From assembly GCA_013396655.1 (NCBI GenBank), contig WBMV01005000.1:338895-402894 (forward strand): a DNA stretch of 64,000 bases. The letters run 5' to 3'. The stretch comes from Campylorhamphus procurvoides. Lineage: Eukaryota > Chordata > Aves > Passeriformes > Dendrocolaptidae. The notes under the pieces were generated by a model that saw only the letters and a list, made by a program, of their open reading frames with translations, did not search any database and had not been told where the DNA came from. Position 1 is the stretch's first letter, and every line of letters begins with the position of its first letter. Of the stretch, positions 25,811 through 38,514 are shown piece after piece. Position numbers and translations under genes: made by a program.

Positions 25811-28261
25811 TACTAATTAGAAGTGCTATTAAATGTTTTTAATAGTATAAAATGGTTAAAGAACAGCAAACACAAATGGAGCATTTGTTTTGGGGTGTTT
25901 TACAACACAGTTGTTCTAAATGAGCATACTTCATGTCTGCTTCTGAAAATGAGAGTAGAGTCAGGCCCAGCACCTCTAAAAAGCTTCTGGGAAACAAGCT
26001 GAAGCCAGATCTAGTGGCTTGTGCAATAAGTTACAGTGTGATTCAACACATGCACAATACATACAACAAACATCATCTCACACTTCCTCTTGGTTAAACA
26101 GATTCTAATGGTAAAGCATTTTTTATCATAGTCTGTTTTTATTAATCACTTCTGTTTCACTCTTCCCTCTCACAAGGGATGTAGATTATTTTCTCAACAC
26201 TTGTTTGCTGTGATGAATAATTATATCTAGCTAATAAAAAGTGAATATTTTCTCTTAGTTCACTGGTCTGTATTGTTCTGTCTTACTCCCCTACCTGATT
26301 TCTGCTATAACTGATAAGTGCAAGGTACTAACGTGTTAGTAGCACATAATCATATCAGGTTATTATTATTATGAATGAATAATGCATAAGTCTAAGAGCA
26401 ATATTGTGCTATTATCTGGGAGTGATTAAAAGTGAATAGCTATTCGGAAGCCTTGGAGTTGCCAAATTAGATATCTATAGGTTTTATTGTGCTTGTTTTC
26501 AACTCTAATTGTTGGAATTATTTTGAAACAGTTTTTATTGGTTTTCATTAACATATATTTGAATATACCCATTTTAAACACAAAGGAGGAATAATGAAGG
26601 ATTTTATTTCAGCAAAACAATAGACATTAACAGTAGCTTTCAACATTTTAAAGTTCAACAAATGATTGAAGGCCCAGTCCCTCAGCTTCAAACAATGATT
26701 AAACCCATTTTGCAAATTCTGACTAGTAAGAGCAGTAAAAAAAATAATATGTATCTCATTTCTTCATTCTTCTCCACTTTATGTATTTCATTAGTGTAAA
26801 TACACTCCCTGATTTAGCTGTGGAAATCAGAAGGGCTTTTTTTATTAAATAGAGACCAGAAAATAGATATTTTACTGTTGTAATTAATGGAACTTTACCC
26901 ACACACAGAACAACCTGAAACTCTCACATACAGGAAATGATACTTGAATTTTTTCTTCTCTCTTTTCCAACAGCCTGAGTAACAACTGAACCAGCTCCTT
27001 TCTCTTTTTACCCTCACAATATTATTAGAGAAGATAAGGAGACACAATACATAAAGCCAAGCATTTATTGTTAATATAGCTTAAATTTTAACAGTTTAAT
27101 CAGAGAATTAAGAGCTGTCCAGATTTAATGAGAGAAGGAAGAATAAAATTATTACTGATAAAAAGAGTCCCATTTAAAATTGTTTGCAATCCTTTTCCTC
27201 ATGGGATTCTCGCTCACCTGTGGGATTTTCACTCCCTGGTGGTGTTCTCACCCTTCCAGTGCTCCTCTGAGCCCCTATCTCTGTAACTCCAGTCTGGTGA
27301 TATAGACACAGCTGAGGTCTATGTGGAGTTGTCAGCATTTGGAGTCCTCTCTCGAGTCCTTCACGATGAGAAATATGATACTGATGTTGGTAGTTTCTAT
27401 GTCTTCACTCCTTCTTTCTTCCTTCCTTTCTTTAATACATCTTTGATTCATTTGGGGTTATTTTTGAAGGTGTTCTCACATGCTTTTATGGCTTGTTTTT
27501 TCTCCAGTGTCTGCAACTCCATATTACATTAAAAGTTTTGCATGTTAGATTGAATATTTTTGTCCTCTTTGCTTCCTCTACAAAAAATTTCCCTGGCTTC
27601 ACATCTGCTTTGTTTTTAAACTGACTATGGGTGAGATTTTTATAGCAGGGAGAAAAGGGAGGAGCAGGCATCCACCGCTCCTGATGCCATGCCTGTATTC
27701 TTCTACACATATCCTGTGTCCCCACTTCTCCAGGTCTCTGTACTATTAGATTGCAAGGTTGCCCACAATGTGCTTGTTACAATCCTAATCACTGAGAAAA
27801 GAAACTGAATTTTGACATTGTTCAAAAAATATTTGTAATTCCTTTAATTTCCATCAACTATTCTGTAATAGCATAATGTCTCTGATTTGAACCCAAACCT
27901 TTGTTCTTAAGCTATGAAACCTTTGTTATCGAAAATTTCCTATAAACTGGTTTAATGTTCAAAATTATTTCACCACAACTGATCCCCATTATTTTGAGAA
28001 AATTTCTGCTTAAAAATTCCACTGTGCTTCTTTGAAATAGAATTGATAATGTTAAAATCCATGGAGCAATCTATAAGAAACACATAACACCAGCTAAAAA
28101 TACTGAGAAGAATCCCATAGACATAAGACTTACAGCAGAAATTCATATTAATGAATACTCTTGCCAGAAATCCAGTTCACTATTATTCATCTGCAGTACT
28201 TGTCAACAGAGTTGAATATGTACCAAGCTTCTGATTTTACTTTTCGTTATATCTTTTACAG
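25811..28261. other. Unique non-coding DNA
   Basis: No gene or repeat recognised in the first 2.4 kb. The last 33 bases look like a 3' splice region (see the candidate microexon at 28262-28285). A short hairpin, ctattaaa/tttaatag, lies near 25827-25846. Confidence 0.5.
28229..28235 (+). promoter_or_regulatory. Candidate splice branch point
   Basis: TTCTGAT fits the YNYURAY branch-point pattern. Its A at 28234 is 28 bases before the first base of the candidate microexon. A T-rich tract and TTTTACAG follow. Confidence 0.35.
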
Positions 28262-28285
28262 AACCTTCCATGCAAGTTACAAATG
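28262..28285 (+). other. Candidate 24-nt microexon of an unknown host gene
   Basis: The interval is preceded by a branch-point-like TTCTGAT, a pyrimidine tract and TTTTACAG, and followed by ATG|GTAAGTATT, a near-ideal 5' splice site. Its length is divisible by three, and all three + frames are free of stops. If the first two bases complete an upstream codon, the core reads PSMQVTN. Microexons of this size are common in neuronal adhesion and synaptic genes with very large introns, which would fit the surrounding repeat-poor AT-rich DNA. No gene name is offered because I do not recognise the peptide. A chance juxtaposition of good splice signals cannot be excluded from sequence alone. Confidence 0.35.
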
Positions 28286-31200
28286 GTAAGTATTGTACTT
28301 GTTGCCATTTAGAATACAACATATACCAGTATCAGACACTAAAGAGTAAGAGTGAATGATGTTGTTTAAATGAAACAAAGGGAATTAACTTGGCAGTAGT
28401 TACAGGCACAGTCTGATTACTGATATACTATTTAGAAAGCTTCTATTAAACATAAGACTTTTTATTCTACAAGAAATAAAAGCGTTGTCTTAACTACTTT
28501 TGATCTGACAGTAATTCCAAACTGAATAAATGAATATCCACTCTGTGACAAATTCATATACTTTAAAACTTGTTTTGCTTTAAGCAAGGAAAAGAAATCA
28601 TAATGTCAGTTATAACAAAATGAAAATTTTAAAGCAGTTCATTAAGAAGCCATCATAGCCTTTTGGTATTTTTGAAATATTTCTTTTCGCTTTAATGAGC
28701 TTGAAACAATTTATTTCATTGAGGAGAGAACAGCTCTTTTCAGATACATGACATTCAAAGTTCTGTATTTTCATTAAAACATGCTTGTTATACCAATGCA
28801 GCTTTACTTTTTTTGTTGTTTTGTTTTTTTTTTTTGGGCTGCAGTGCCACAAACTGGAATAATTTTGCTTATTTATGGCTTAAAAGAATATTTGCATAGG
28901 ATTAAAAGTGTCTCACCATGACATGACAAAACCCATTATCAGTCAGAAACATGGTAATTAAGACATTGGCAAACATGGAGTGATTGCAATAACAGGAAGG
29001 GAAAGTTGTGGGCTTCTGGGGACTTTGGTAAGCACGTATTGCCAGTATAGGCTTTTAGGAGGGGATTTTTTAACCCTTTTGCTTTGGACCTTAAAAGCAG
29101 TTCTAGCTGGCAAATATATGCTGAAAAATGTTCAGAAACTGCTTCAATATTCACTAGAGAATTTAAGTTTTTGGGGGGCTTGCTACAAGTAGTTTTCATG
29201 AAGAGTATTGGTGCAACCAGAAATTGAGTCTCATGTCAAGGAACATGAAGATCTATTGAGAACTCACTTCCAAGGAATCTATGGAAAGGTTAAATTTATG
29301 ACAAGTACTCTAGGAACTCTGAACACCACTTACATCACAATCTGACATTTTTGGTCCATTTGTTGGGCTAAAATAAAATAGAATATTAGTTAGTAGTAGG
29401 AATACATTAATGTTTTTTTGATTATTTTTTTAGAGAACAGAAATATGTAGAGCTTTTTAATCTTGAGAAGAACCCCTACAGTTACCCATGAATATCCCCA
29501 TAGGCAGAACTCCACCCTGATGAAAACTAAGGAAGTGGAAAGACTGTCGTAAGTCTTTGTAGATGTCCACAGATGTGGGATCTGCCCGGTAGATCCAGCA
29601 ATACGTACTTTTGCCCTAGAGAAGTAGATGGACTTCTAAGCAGCATTGCTTAGTGCATTCCTCCCCTTATGCCTGAACAGCCTCTTATATCTCCAAAGTT
29701 TTCATATGTGAAAGATTTATTTAGCCTATAAAGTTCATGAACTTATCACAATTCATAATTCAAGGTTCATAATTCACTGTAGAAATAGAAATACAGTTGC
29801 CACCACTGTTTAACACTTAGAAGTGTTGTTACTTAAAGGTCACCTTTACAAATAAGTGCTCTTTAATTTGAGGAAAAAATTGTAATAAAGCAAGCCTGGT
29901 TTTTTGGTTTGATTTTCTTTTTTTTCAGTTTGATAATTTTCATCACAATACTTCAAACTCCAAAGGATTCTTAAAAGGAAAAGCAGCCTAGGTAGAGCAA
30001 GTGAGATATGCATGAAATCAGTATTGATCTGAATTTAAAATCTTCTCCGGAATTTTCTGAAAGGTTATGCATGCAAAGTTCAAAGACTGCTGAACTCCAA
30101 GAGTATGTTTTCATATGGCCAGATAAGAAAGCCATATATTTTATCTCAGTTTACAAGATTTGTGCCTTTCAGAGCATATACCACTTTACGATACATTTTC
30201 ATAACATTTTCCTTCCACCAAGTCTAGAGGAACATACAAAATGGTAGTAAGCAGGCTGAATACCTTTGTTGGCATACTGGGCCAGGGGGGAGGGGGTGGG
30301 GTATTGGTTGCAATTTAAACAGAGGCATAGATTTCTGTCATGGAAGATGAAAAAGTTATTCTTTCACAGCTGAAGAATGCAGCATTAAATCCAAACACTT
30401 GACAGAGCATTAGGAAGGGATTAAATGATGCTTCCCAAGAAATACTAAAATCCTGGAAACTGTTGAGGTAGCTAGTGTACTGTGGTGTCCAAGGCCAGTG
30501 AGCATACCGGTTACTGTAATAAAAATGATTTAGAATGGAAAAAACTTCATCTAACCTTTCACTCAACATAGGTAAATATTCATCTGTGAGAAAAAAGGCA
30601 AAAAAGCAAACAGCAATCTGTCTCATTTGGCTCTGTGTTGAAGCCAAAGCCATTATACAGTAAGCTCCAAAACACAGCAGTATTATCACAGCAGGATCTT
30701 GTACTTCTGTTACTAGACTCTTGAGTCAGATACTACCCAAAAATATGATGGCAATTCCTCTGAGGCTGCTTGTCAATGCAAGCCACATTATTTAACTAAT
30801 ATCATCTGAAAATAAATTGGGACCTAACATTTTTCTAAAGTCTCATTGAGACTCTTTTTTTTTAGCCATTGTCTCTGTTTATGGTGCTGACAGTCAAAAT
30901 TTTGAAGTCCTAATTCAAACTGCATTTCCTTTCATTTTGAAATAATATGAATCAAGCTTTTTCACCCTCCACCTAGGAGACTATTTAAACACCCATGAAC
31001 TGGTACTCTGTCTTTTTTTTTTAATTATTATTTTTTTAATTATTATTCTGCATGGATTCGCTCCTGCAGGCATGAACCCAAGATAGCCTTTCTGCCTTGG
31101 ATGGTGATGTGGGGTGTTGAATTCAGTTCACTACTTCAGGGTTTGATTAATTATTTATATAAGTTCCTAGAGCATCAAAAGGATTAATAGGTAGCATTGC

Positions 31201-33949
31201 ACTGAAACATACCTTTAATCATGGCCATTAGGCCACTATTCTTAGCAGTGCAGAATTTGAGTTCACATCTCTTTGGAAATTAAACAGCAACCAAGATAGA
31301 AGTATTCACTTCAAATCTTTTGGATAAAAGAGAAGAACAGCACTCTCTTTGTCTACTGAGCTAATTTTCCAGTTGCAGTTACTTTCACACAGATCCATGT
31401 ACTAACCCCAAAACAGGTTGTGGATAACTGGAAGCTGGAGATAATATCTTCCCGTTTTCTCTGAAGGTATGTTGGCATCATCTGAGCTGAATTTTTATCA
31501 TTGTACAAGTAAGGGAGAAAACACATTATTTGCATGATAATACTCCTAGTTCCAGAAAGTTGAACATATCAGTGTCCTTCTTGAAATAGATTTTCAACAA
31601 TGAGAGCCAACACTTACTGATATCATGATTTTGCTAATTTTCTCAGTGGGCTTTTTAATGACAGATCCTCAAGCTTAACAGTGCCTTATGAAACACTGCA
31701 AGCCAGTGTTTCGTCTTCATCTCCTATCTGTTTAGAGCAGAGAGTATAATGTTGCAATGTACTAGCAATAACAGTCTTGAAAATTGTGGAAAATGTATTT
31801 TTAGATGCTATAAGAGATATATAGGCAAATCTGCCCTAACTGCAATTATCTGACATAAATATAAGTTAAGACTTGAATAGCCTATGTTTTGGTTTTGGTT
31901 TTGTGTGTTGGTTTTTTTTTCTACTTAATGAAGAAAGAAGGTTCTTCAAGCCTTACGAAGTATCTAATCATTCTACATCATTAAATTCTTATCTTCAGTT
32001 TTTATTTAATAGATAAATCTAGAACTAAAATGCCTGAGCCTTAGATGGACTCTTATATTCAGGTAAAGACCCAAAATATTCAGTAGCTGTTCATAAAGTT
32101 CTAGTAATGAAATAAGTAACATTCAGTTCTGAAAAACAGGAGTCTGGGAATTTTCCTTGGTATTCTGACTATTGCTCTCTTCCTAAAACACAAGGTACTG
32201 ACTTCTTGGATAGATTTTTTACAAGCTTTCTTAATGGAAATAATATTCTGATCAAGCAGCAAAACCAAGTGGGAAAAGATTAAGGTATAATTCTTATTCC
32301 TTTTTTCCCCATTGATTTCTTTGGACTGCCAGCAAAACAAGCAGGAAATACATTTCACTGTCAATCACTGGAAAAAGAAATTACTTTTCCTCGGATCTTT
32401 TCAAGACCTTTCAGTATCTATGCCCAGCTGCTTTTCTTTATTATGTTCAAAATATGCTGAACTACCTGAAACAGCTTTTGGAAGGAGCACAAAGGGCATA
32501 AAAGCAGCATCTTGATGGATTTTTATTTTTTTTTTCAGTGTGCTATACATGTAGAACAATCCTAAAATGATGTGGATAAGTTTTGAAATTCATGGATGGC
32601 AAAGAAAGTTAAAAAAAAAAAGCTTTTCTAGGTCCTTTTGATTTATGAATCTGGGTTTCTGTTTTGTGCCAAGAACAGTAACTAACTGAGATGTTCCAAA
32701 CACTTACTCATCTGTCTTTCAATCATGCTGTAGTACTATAAGGCAGAGTAGCCCTTGATACCAGTAAGATCTGATACTAAGACAATGGATGAGCTACCTA
32801 ACTCCTCAGGGAATTTAACCTCTGAAACAGTACAACCAGGTACTAGAAGATGTAAAACCAGAGGTCTTACATGAAGCTTATGAAGATTGGGCAATCATTG
32901 CTTGCAGTGAAGGTGTTGTCCACTTTCCTGTCCCAGAAAATGCTGAATTTTATTTATCTTTTCACTTCATGGGATTTTTTTATATGTCAGCATATCAGAA
33001 TTAATAAAAATAATTGTGGACAGAATATGTTAAAATTTAAACAAACAACCAAACAAACTGAAGAGACTGATTATTCATTTACTATTTTTGGTTCTCTGGA
33101 ACAAGATGTTCTCTTCTGAAAATTGATCTACTTATACTCTTAACACTTACTAGTCTACATCCATTTGAATTAATGCAAAACTCAATAAGTTATGTTATAA
33201 AGTCATAAAGTAAAGTTTAAAGAGTTTTAAAAACATATTTTAATTTAATGTTTTTAATTATTTAGACTACACTTGAAGACAAAATCTCTTCTAGTCTCTA
33301 AGAAACAGGAAGAGTTATACTATTTTCTAAATTGTTAGAAAAAGGTCTAATCCAAGTTCTTGAACTGGAAATAAAATTATCTTACAAAACTGAATAAGAA
33401 AGCTCAAGATATAGTTTACAGGTATGTTTTTTACCCTGCAGCAGAACAGTTTTTTTTGCTTTATGGAAGATTGGAACAGTGTTATGAAACATTTGAGATA
33501 ATAGATTAACATTCCTATTCCCATTAATCTTCATAGTTTTGACGATTTTTTCCAAAGATGCTGCTTGTTTTGGCCCAGCAGCGCTAAAGCTTTAAAGTAT
33601 TTTACATGTTTATAGAAGCATTCTTCAAAGAGCACAGCTTCTGTTTTAACAGCATCTAATTGAGTTTTCTTGACAGTATCTTATATTTATCTTTCATTTT
33701 GCATACCGGCAAGTTGGGAAAAAAGTACAATTTGATTGTAAAAAAGGTAGATCATTCCAAAGAAACTGGCTGTCTAAAAAATATATGACAAATTTCTGGA
33801 GAAAAGGACATGCAGTGGCTTCAATTTATCCAAGCTTAATCTCACATGAGGCCTCAGATGAAATTATTAAATCAAAATAGAGATGATTATGATATGCTTT
33901 AAAGAAAAATGAGATGAATAAGGCAGATTTTTAAGCTGACTAAAGTGGT
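28286..33949. other. Unique AT-rich non-coding DNA, 5.7 kb
   Basis: No gene is supported. The 124-codon open frame at 30315-30689 (-) has no recognisable domain or splice framing. The interval contains a G-quadruplex motif at 30279-30301 and T/TTAATTATTATT low-complexity sequence near 31012-31047. Confidence 0.55.
30279..30301 (+). other. G-quadruplex-forming motif
   Basis: Four or more G-runs (3, 6, 5 and 4 Gs) are separated by loops of 3, 1 and 1 bases, an arrangement expected to form a stable G-quadruplex on the + strand. It stands alone in AT-rich DNA with no promoter or CpG-rich context. Confidence 0.7.
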
Positions 33950-34200
33950 TTCACTGCAGGACAGAGGATAACAGTTGCACTGAAAGATGAAAAGGGAGAG
34001 CTTTGTAAGTGGAGTACCACAGACTGCTCCTCAACTTGTATTTAATATTTTCATTAAAATTTGGCACACAAGCTGAAAAGAGAACTGAGCAAATGATAAA
34101 AAAGTGTTTAATTCAGGAAGAAGGGAATAAAATTCATCAACTAGAAGACATTGAGATCAATAATACAAATTTTTCATGAACAGTGCTGTGTGCATTATCT
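33950..34200 (+). mobile_element. Possible ancient CR1 reverse transcriptase fragment
   Basis: The string 'gtggagtaccacagactgct' followed by 'atttaatattttcatt' resembles the CR1 ORF2 block encoding GVPQGSVLGP...LFNIFI. The flanking purine-rich wording is also CR1-like. The match is short and strongly decayed, and no frame stays open. Confidence 0.35.
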
Positions 34201-34774
34201 GAAAATGAGAGCAGGAAAGAGATGTGGCTACATGTCACAGATTATGGGATTCATCTGCACCTTCTCTGATTAACTGATGACAAGCAAGACTGATTATACT
34301 GATTACTGGATGGTGCCAGGGTGGACATACTGGTTTTGTGTTTCCATATGATGTTGCATAAATGTCCCAGACTTCTCAGAACTACTTTGGGCATCTTTAT
34401 GTCTTTCTCTAGCTCAAAATTATTTCAATAAGAAGAATGTGATTGCAGATTACACATGAGATTGCAGTTCATCTAGTAGATAAGAATGAAAGTACATTGT
34501 TGGCATAAGTGGAAAGGAATCAATTTTATTATTAAAAAAAAGACTTAGATTTGGAAGACAAAAAAAAAGATTTCTTTTAATAAGCATGTCTAGGACAAGG
34601 AATTGAACAGTTAGAAGACTGATCCTGAAACTGATGAGCAAATGCTCAGCTCAGTAAAATAAAGGGAAACTTCTTGTTCTCTATTTTTCTAGGTAATTGG
34701 ATCTGGAGTTTCCATGAGACTATATGATGGCATTGATGACAATATCATTTCAACAATATTATATACTGCAGAAA
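34201..34774. other. Unique non-coding DNA
   Basis: No gene or recognised repeat. The 63-codon open frame at 34450-34641 (-) is featureless. Confidence 0.6.
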
Positions 34775-34965
34775 CTTAAAATAACTTAGGTTGGAAGGGA
34801 TCTCAGGAAGTCATCTAGTCCAGTCTGGATTCACAGCAGGACTAATTTCAAAGTCAAACTGTGTTGATTGAAGTCTTTTCTGATCCAGTTTTGAAAATTC
34901 CCAAAGGTGGAGATCCTATGACCTTTCTAGACAATTTGCCCCCAAGTTTAACCTCTTTCAGTGTG
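34775..34965 (-). mobile_element. Old CR1 LINE 3' end, minus strand
   Basis: 'cttaggttggaagggatctc' followed by 'agtcatctagtccagtctgg' is the reverse complement of the CR1 3' untranslated end. Further on, 'aaaggtggagatcctatgac' and 'tagacaatttgcccccaagt' correspond to the degraded 'ggagattccacaacctctctgggcaac' block. The copy is short and diverged. Confidence 0.75.
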
Positions 34966-35900
34966 ATTTTTAAAAATTTATTTGATTTTTAATGAAATTC
35001 CATTACACCTTCAAATAATAAATCTGTACATGTGCTAGAAGTCTGAGTAACTTCTGCAGTGATAGGTAAAAAAAAAAAAAATTCTTCCCTCAAATAACAG
35101 CAAACCAGTAAAAGAAAGAAGATAGACACTTGTAATTGAGATAGAGTTTGCAACTTTGGTTCTTTTGCAGGTACATGTGAGGATTTTTGTTACATATGCA
35201 CCAATTATGGACCAAATATGTTGTTTTAATACAAGTTTGTTTGTTTTTTTTCTCTTGACCCTGCATACATGAGCTTTCATTTAATTTAGAAGGACTCACT
35301 GGCATTCAGGTCTTTCTCAGTTAGTGCCAAAGTGTCTTCCCAGGGCTTTTAGATTTTTTTTTTTCACGTATGGCCCATTTTGAAGATGTAGTGTTATTAA
35401 CATCCAAACTACAGAAGAGTTTTATTCACTAATTTACAATATAAGGAAGTATTTAATTTCCCCTTTAAAATTACTCACTTAAGCTGTGTTTTCATTTCAT
35501 TCAGGAGATAAGGCTGCCCTTACAAAGACTTGATGATTCTGAAAATAGAAGCATCACACCATTAATTTAGGAACCAAGGTGAAAGTGCTGGTGACTGTAG
35601 CAATAAGCATAAGATACGATGTCGCTCTTAAAAAGCAGCAAGATAAACAAGGAGAACAAAATGACTCTTCAGTCATTTACTGAAGCTACTCATAGTAAGA
35701 ACAAAATATTTTCTATAACTTTTTTTTAAATATGAAAAATATTAATACAGACAAAAAATCCTTTCCCTGATCGCAGTACTTTTCCAGTCTGAATCCGAAA
35801 CCAAATTGTTGTTACACTCCTTCAATTCAGTAAAGGTATAGACATTGTAATTTCAATTTTACAGACAATGAGGATGAGGTTTTCCTGTGCTGTGTGTAGG
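34966..35900. other. Unique AT-rich non-coding DNA
   Basis: No gene or recognised repeat. A 13-A run lies near 35069-35081. Confidence 0.6.
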
Positions 35901-36944
35901 TGTCAAGGTTTTGGCGTTGGGGGGCTGCCAGCGGGGGCTCCTTTGAGGGCTATTGGAGTTGCCCTGTGCTAGACAGAGGTGATTCTGGCCATCTCCAACC
36001 AACCCTCAGCAGGGAACAACTGAGCCCCACAGCTGCAGAGGTGGTGCCTCAGGCACAGCCAAGATAAGGCAGGGAAGAATGGTGAAGAGAACAGTATGCG
36101 AGACAGCCCTGAGAACACCAAGAGTAATTAGACATCGTAACAGGCTGCCCAGGGAGGTGGTGGAGTCACTGTCACTGGAGATGTTTAAGGAAAGACTGGA
36201 CATGGCACTCAAAGCCATGGTCTAATTGACACCGTGGTGTTTGGTCATGGGTGGGACTCGATGGTCTCAGAGGTCTTTTTCAAAGCTAATGATTCTATGA
36301 GTCTGTGAGAAGAGAGTAGAAGGAGGTGAGGACATGCTCCAGGTGTCCCAGCAGGGATTCCTCTTCAACCTGGGCAGAAGGTCAGGGTGAAACAGGTATT
36401 TCCCTGTAGTCCATATAGAGACAGCAGCAGAGCAGATGTCTGTACTGCAGCCCATGGAGGAACCCATGGAGGAGCAGGAGCAAGATACACCCTGAAGAAA
36501 ATGTGGCCCATAGCAGGCTTATCATGAAACACTGCAGCCCATGGTAAGGAACTTCACTGGAGCAGAAGAAAGGAGTTTGGAGGAAGGAACAGGAGAAAGG
36601 AACTGTTACAGTGTGACCACAACTGCCCATTCCCCACCCCATCTGCCCCTCTCAGGAGGAGGGAAGAGATGGAGGAATGAAGGAGTGAAGTTGAACCTGA
36701 GAAGAGGGTGATAAGGGGAAGGTGGGGTTTTAGGTAATATTCTTCTTATCATTCAGATATATTTTAATTGGCAATAAGCTAAATTACTTTTACAGTTGAG
36801 TCGTTTTGTCACATGACAGTAACTGGCATACAATCTCCCTGTCTTTTTCTCAACCCTCTTTATTTTATTTTCTTCTCCTGTCCTATTGAGGAAGGGGAAG
36901 AAATGAGTGGGTATATGGCTGCTGGTCAAAGTTAACCCACCACA
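35901..36944 (+). mobile_element. Avian ERV LTR (ERVL-like) interrupted by a CR1
   Basis: The element appears to start at TGTCAAGGTTTTGGCG (35901) and end at GTTAACCCACCACA (36944), giving TG...CA ends. Between them are 'actgcagcccatggagg' (about 36447), a GA-rich block (36650-36725), 'ggcaataagctaaattac' (about 36770) and a T-rich stretch before the end, an arrangement seen in avian class III LTRs. A CR1 sits inside at about 36125-36307, so the LTR itself is about 860 bases. The five bases on each side (gtagg and gtatc) agree only in the first three, so a target-site duplication is at best eroded. No gag, pol or env sequence is adjacent, hence a solo LTR. Confidence 0.7.
36125..36307 (+). 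mobile_element. CR1 LINE 3' end nested in the LTR
   Basis: 'aacaggctgcccagggaggt', 'ggtggagtcactgtcactgg', 'tgggactcgatggtctcaga' and the tail 'aatgattctatgagtctgtg' are diagnostic of a CR1 3' end. LTR-type sequence continues on both sides. A short direct repeat, aagag, lies at both junctions and may be the target-site duplication. Confidence 0.88.
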
Positions 36945-38514
36945 GTATCATTTAGAGCTGTTCTTCAACTGCAGTCAGCAATCATGGCAATATAGTTTTC
37001 ATTCAGTAGTGTTCATTCCTACTTAAAAAAAAATCAAATCTGTATTCCAAAATAGCCATTGTATCACATACCATGGACTTGCATGACAACTTGCATGTGA
37101 GGATGTTTACAATGCAGAATAGTCTTCTCAATTATCAGCTAAAGCTATTGCAGGTTTTTCAGTCTTTTACCATTTGCATATTTTTATCCAAACATTTCTT
37201 TTTGTGCAAAATATGTAAGTAGTTCCTGAAGGAGAGACCAGAATCCACAACATACTTAGTTGTATATAATGTCCAGAATTGTATCTTCTCTGCTCCTTCC
37301 TTTCGAGACCAACAAATTTGTCCAAAGCAGGAAGTAAGAGAGGCTGATGGTAGATTAAGGAGGACATAAAACCCAGACTTCTCATGCTGTGTATGAATTA
37401 ATTTCTCACTGAACTCAGTACTGAGTATTGGTAAAAGCAGTACAAGACCTGTGGCCTAACATCAGCCATGTTATTACTGTATTTACTGAGTTACATGACC
37501 ATAGTCATCAGTGAAATATTTAATATTATTATCCCAGCTCCCCTTGAGTATACATTAAGTTGCTAAACTCTGATAAAGTGACAGTAATTTTAGTCACTTG
37601 CAGAGGAGGAATTTTAGATCCTTGGAGCAGTAATTGCTTAACTTTTCAATACCTAGGCATTTATAGGAGTCAGGGATTTTAAGAACTACTTTTTCTTACT
37701 CAGATGTTGTCTAAATTTAACTTGACCATCACTTGAGCTGATAAGTTTTAGTGGCCTTGAATAAATTTATCTATGTTTATCTATCCATGTATGCATATTA
37801 TCTGTGTACCCAAATACCAGCAAATGTATGCAGAAGACTGATACAGTTTTTTTTCAGGACAAAGTCACTTTCTTTACTTTTATCCATCTACTGTAACCAA
37901 GAAGTTACACATTATTATAAACCAAAACTTCGGTTTGTTCCTGATACGGGCAAGAGCAGTTCAACATCCTCTGCATGCTAATTTCTGCAAAGTATTTTGT
38001 AAAACGTACAGTTAACTAATCCTGTCATCAAGTTTGCCTTATATTGTTAAATAAATAATTTATAATGTTAGCTAAGGTACCTTGTACATTCACAGAGACT
38101 TGAAAGGCAGCATATAATAGCAGTTCTGATGATACTCTTTACAAATCATGACTAATCTAAATTGGGGCAGCCTCTGGAGTGAGCTCTCTCCCACTTAGAT
38201 CAGGATTAGAATATAAGAATATGTGCACACAAGTACATGAACCAGTCAATATGCTATAAACTCTGACTCAGTTTGGTCTTTTGGTAACTTGTTCATTCAT
38301 ACCACACTACTGTTTGCCATATATTATATCTTTAAACAAGTTCATAAAAAATCCATTAGAATGAGACACTATTTGGAAATCATCTATTCAGATGTATTTT
38401 TTTCTGCCATCTTTGTTAATATTATTGAAGCACTGAAAGTTTAGAGTGAAGACTCCTGCATTTTGTTAGGGAACATTCAGATACCAGCCTTTTATTTTGT
38501 AATCAGATCTTATT
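36945..38514. other. Unique non-coding DNA
   Basis: No gene or recognised repeat over 1.6 kb. The 76-codon open frame at 37751-37981 (+) is featureless. Confidence 0.6.

Noticed and set aside
29028..29034. GTAAGC donor-like site after a short open stretch
   Set aside because: The upstream acceptor 'gcaataacag' has no pyrimidine tract, so an exon is not supported.
30315..30689. 124-codon open frame (-)
   Set aside because: Hydrophobic in part, but no convincing family. Not bounded by plausible splice sites, so treated as chance.
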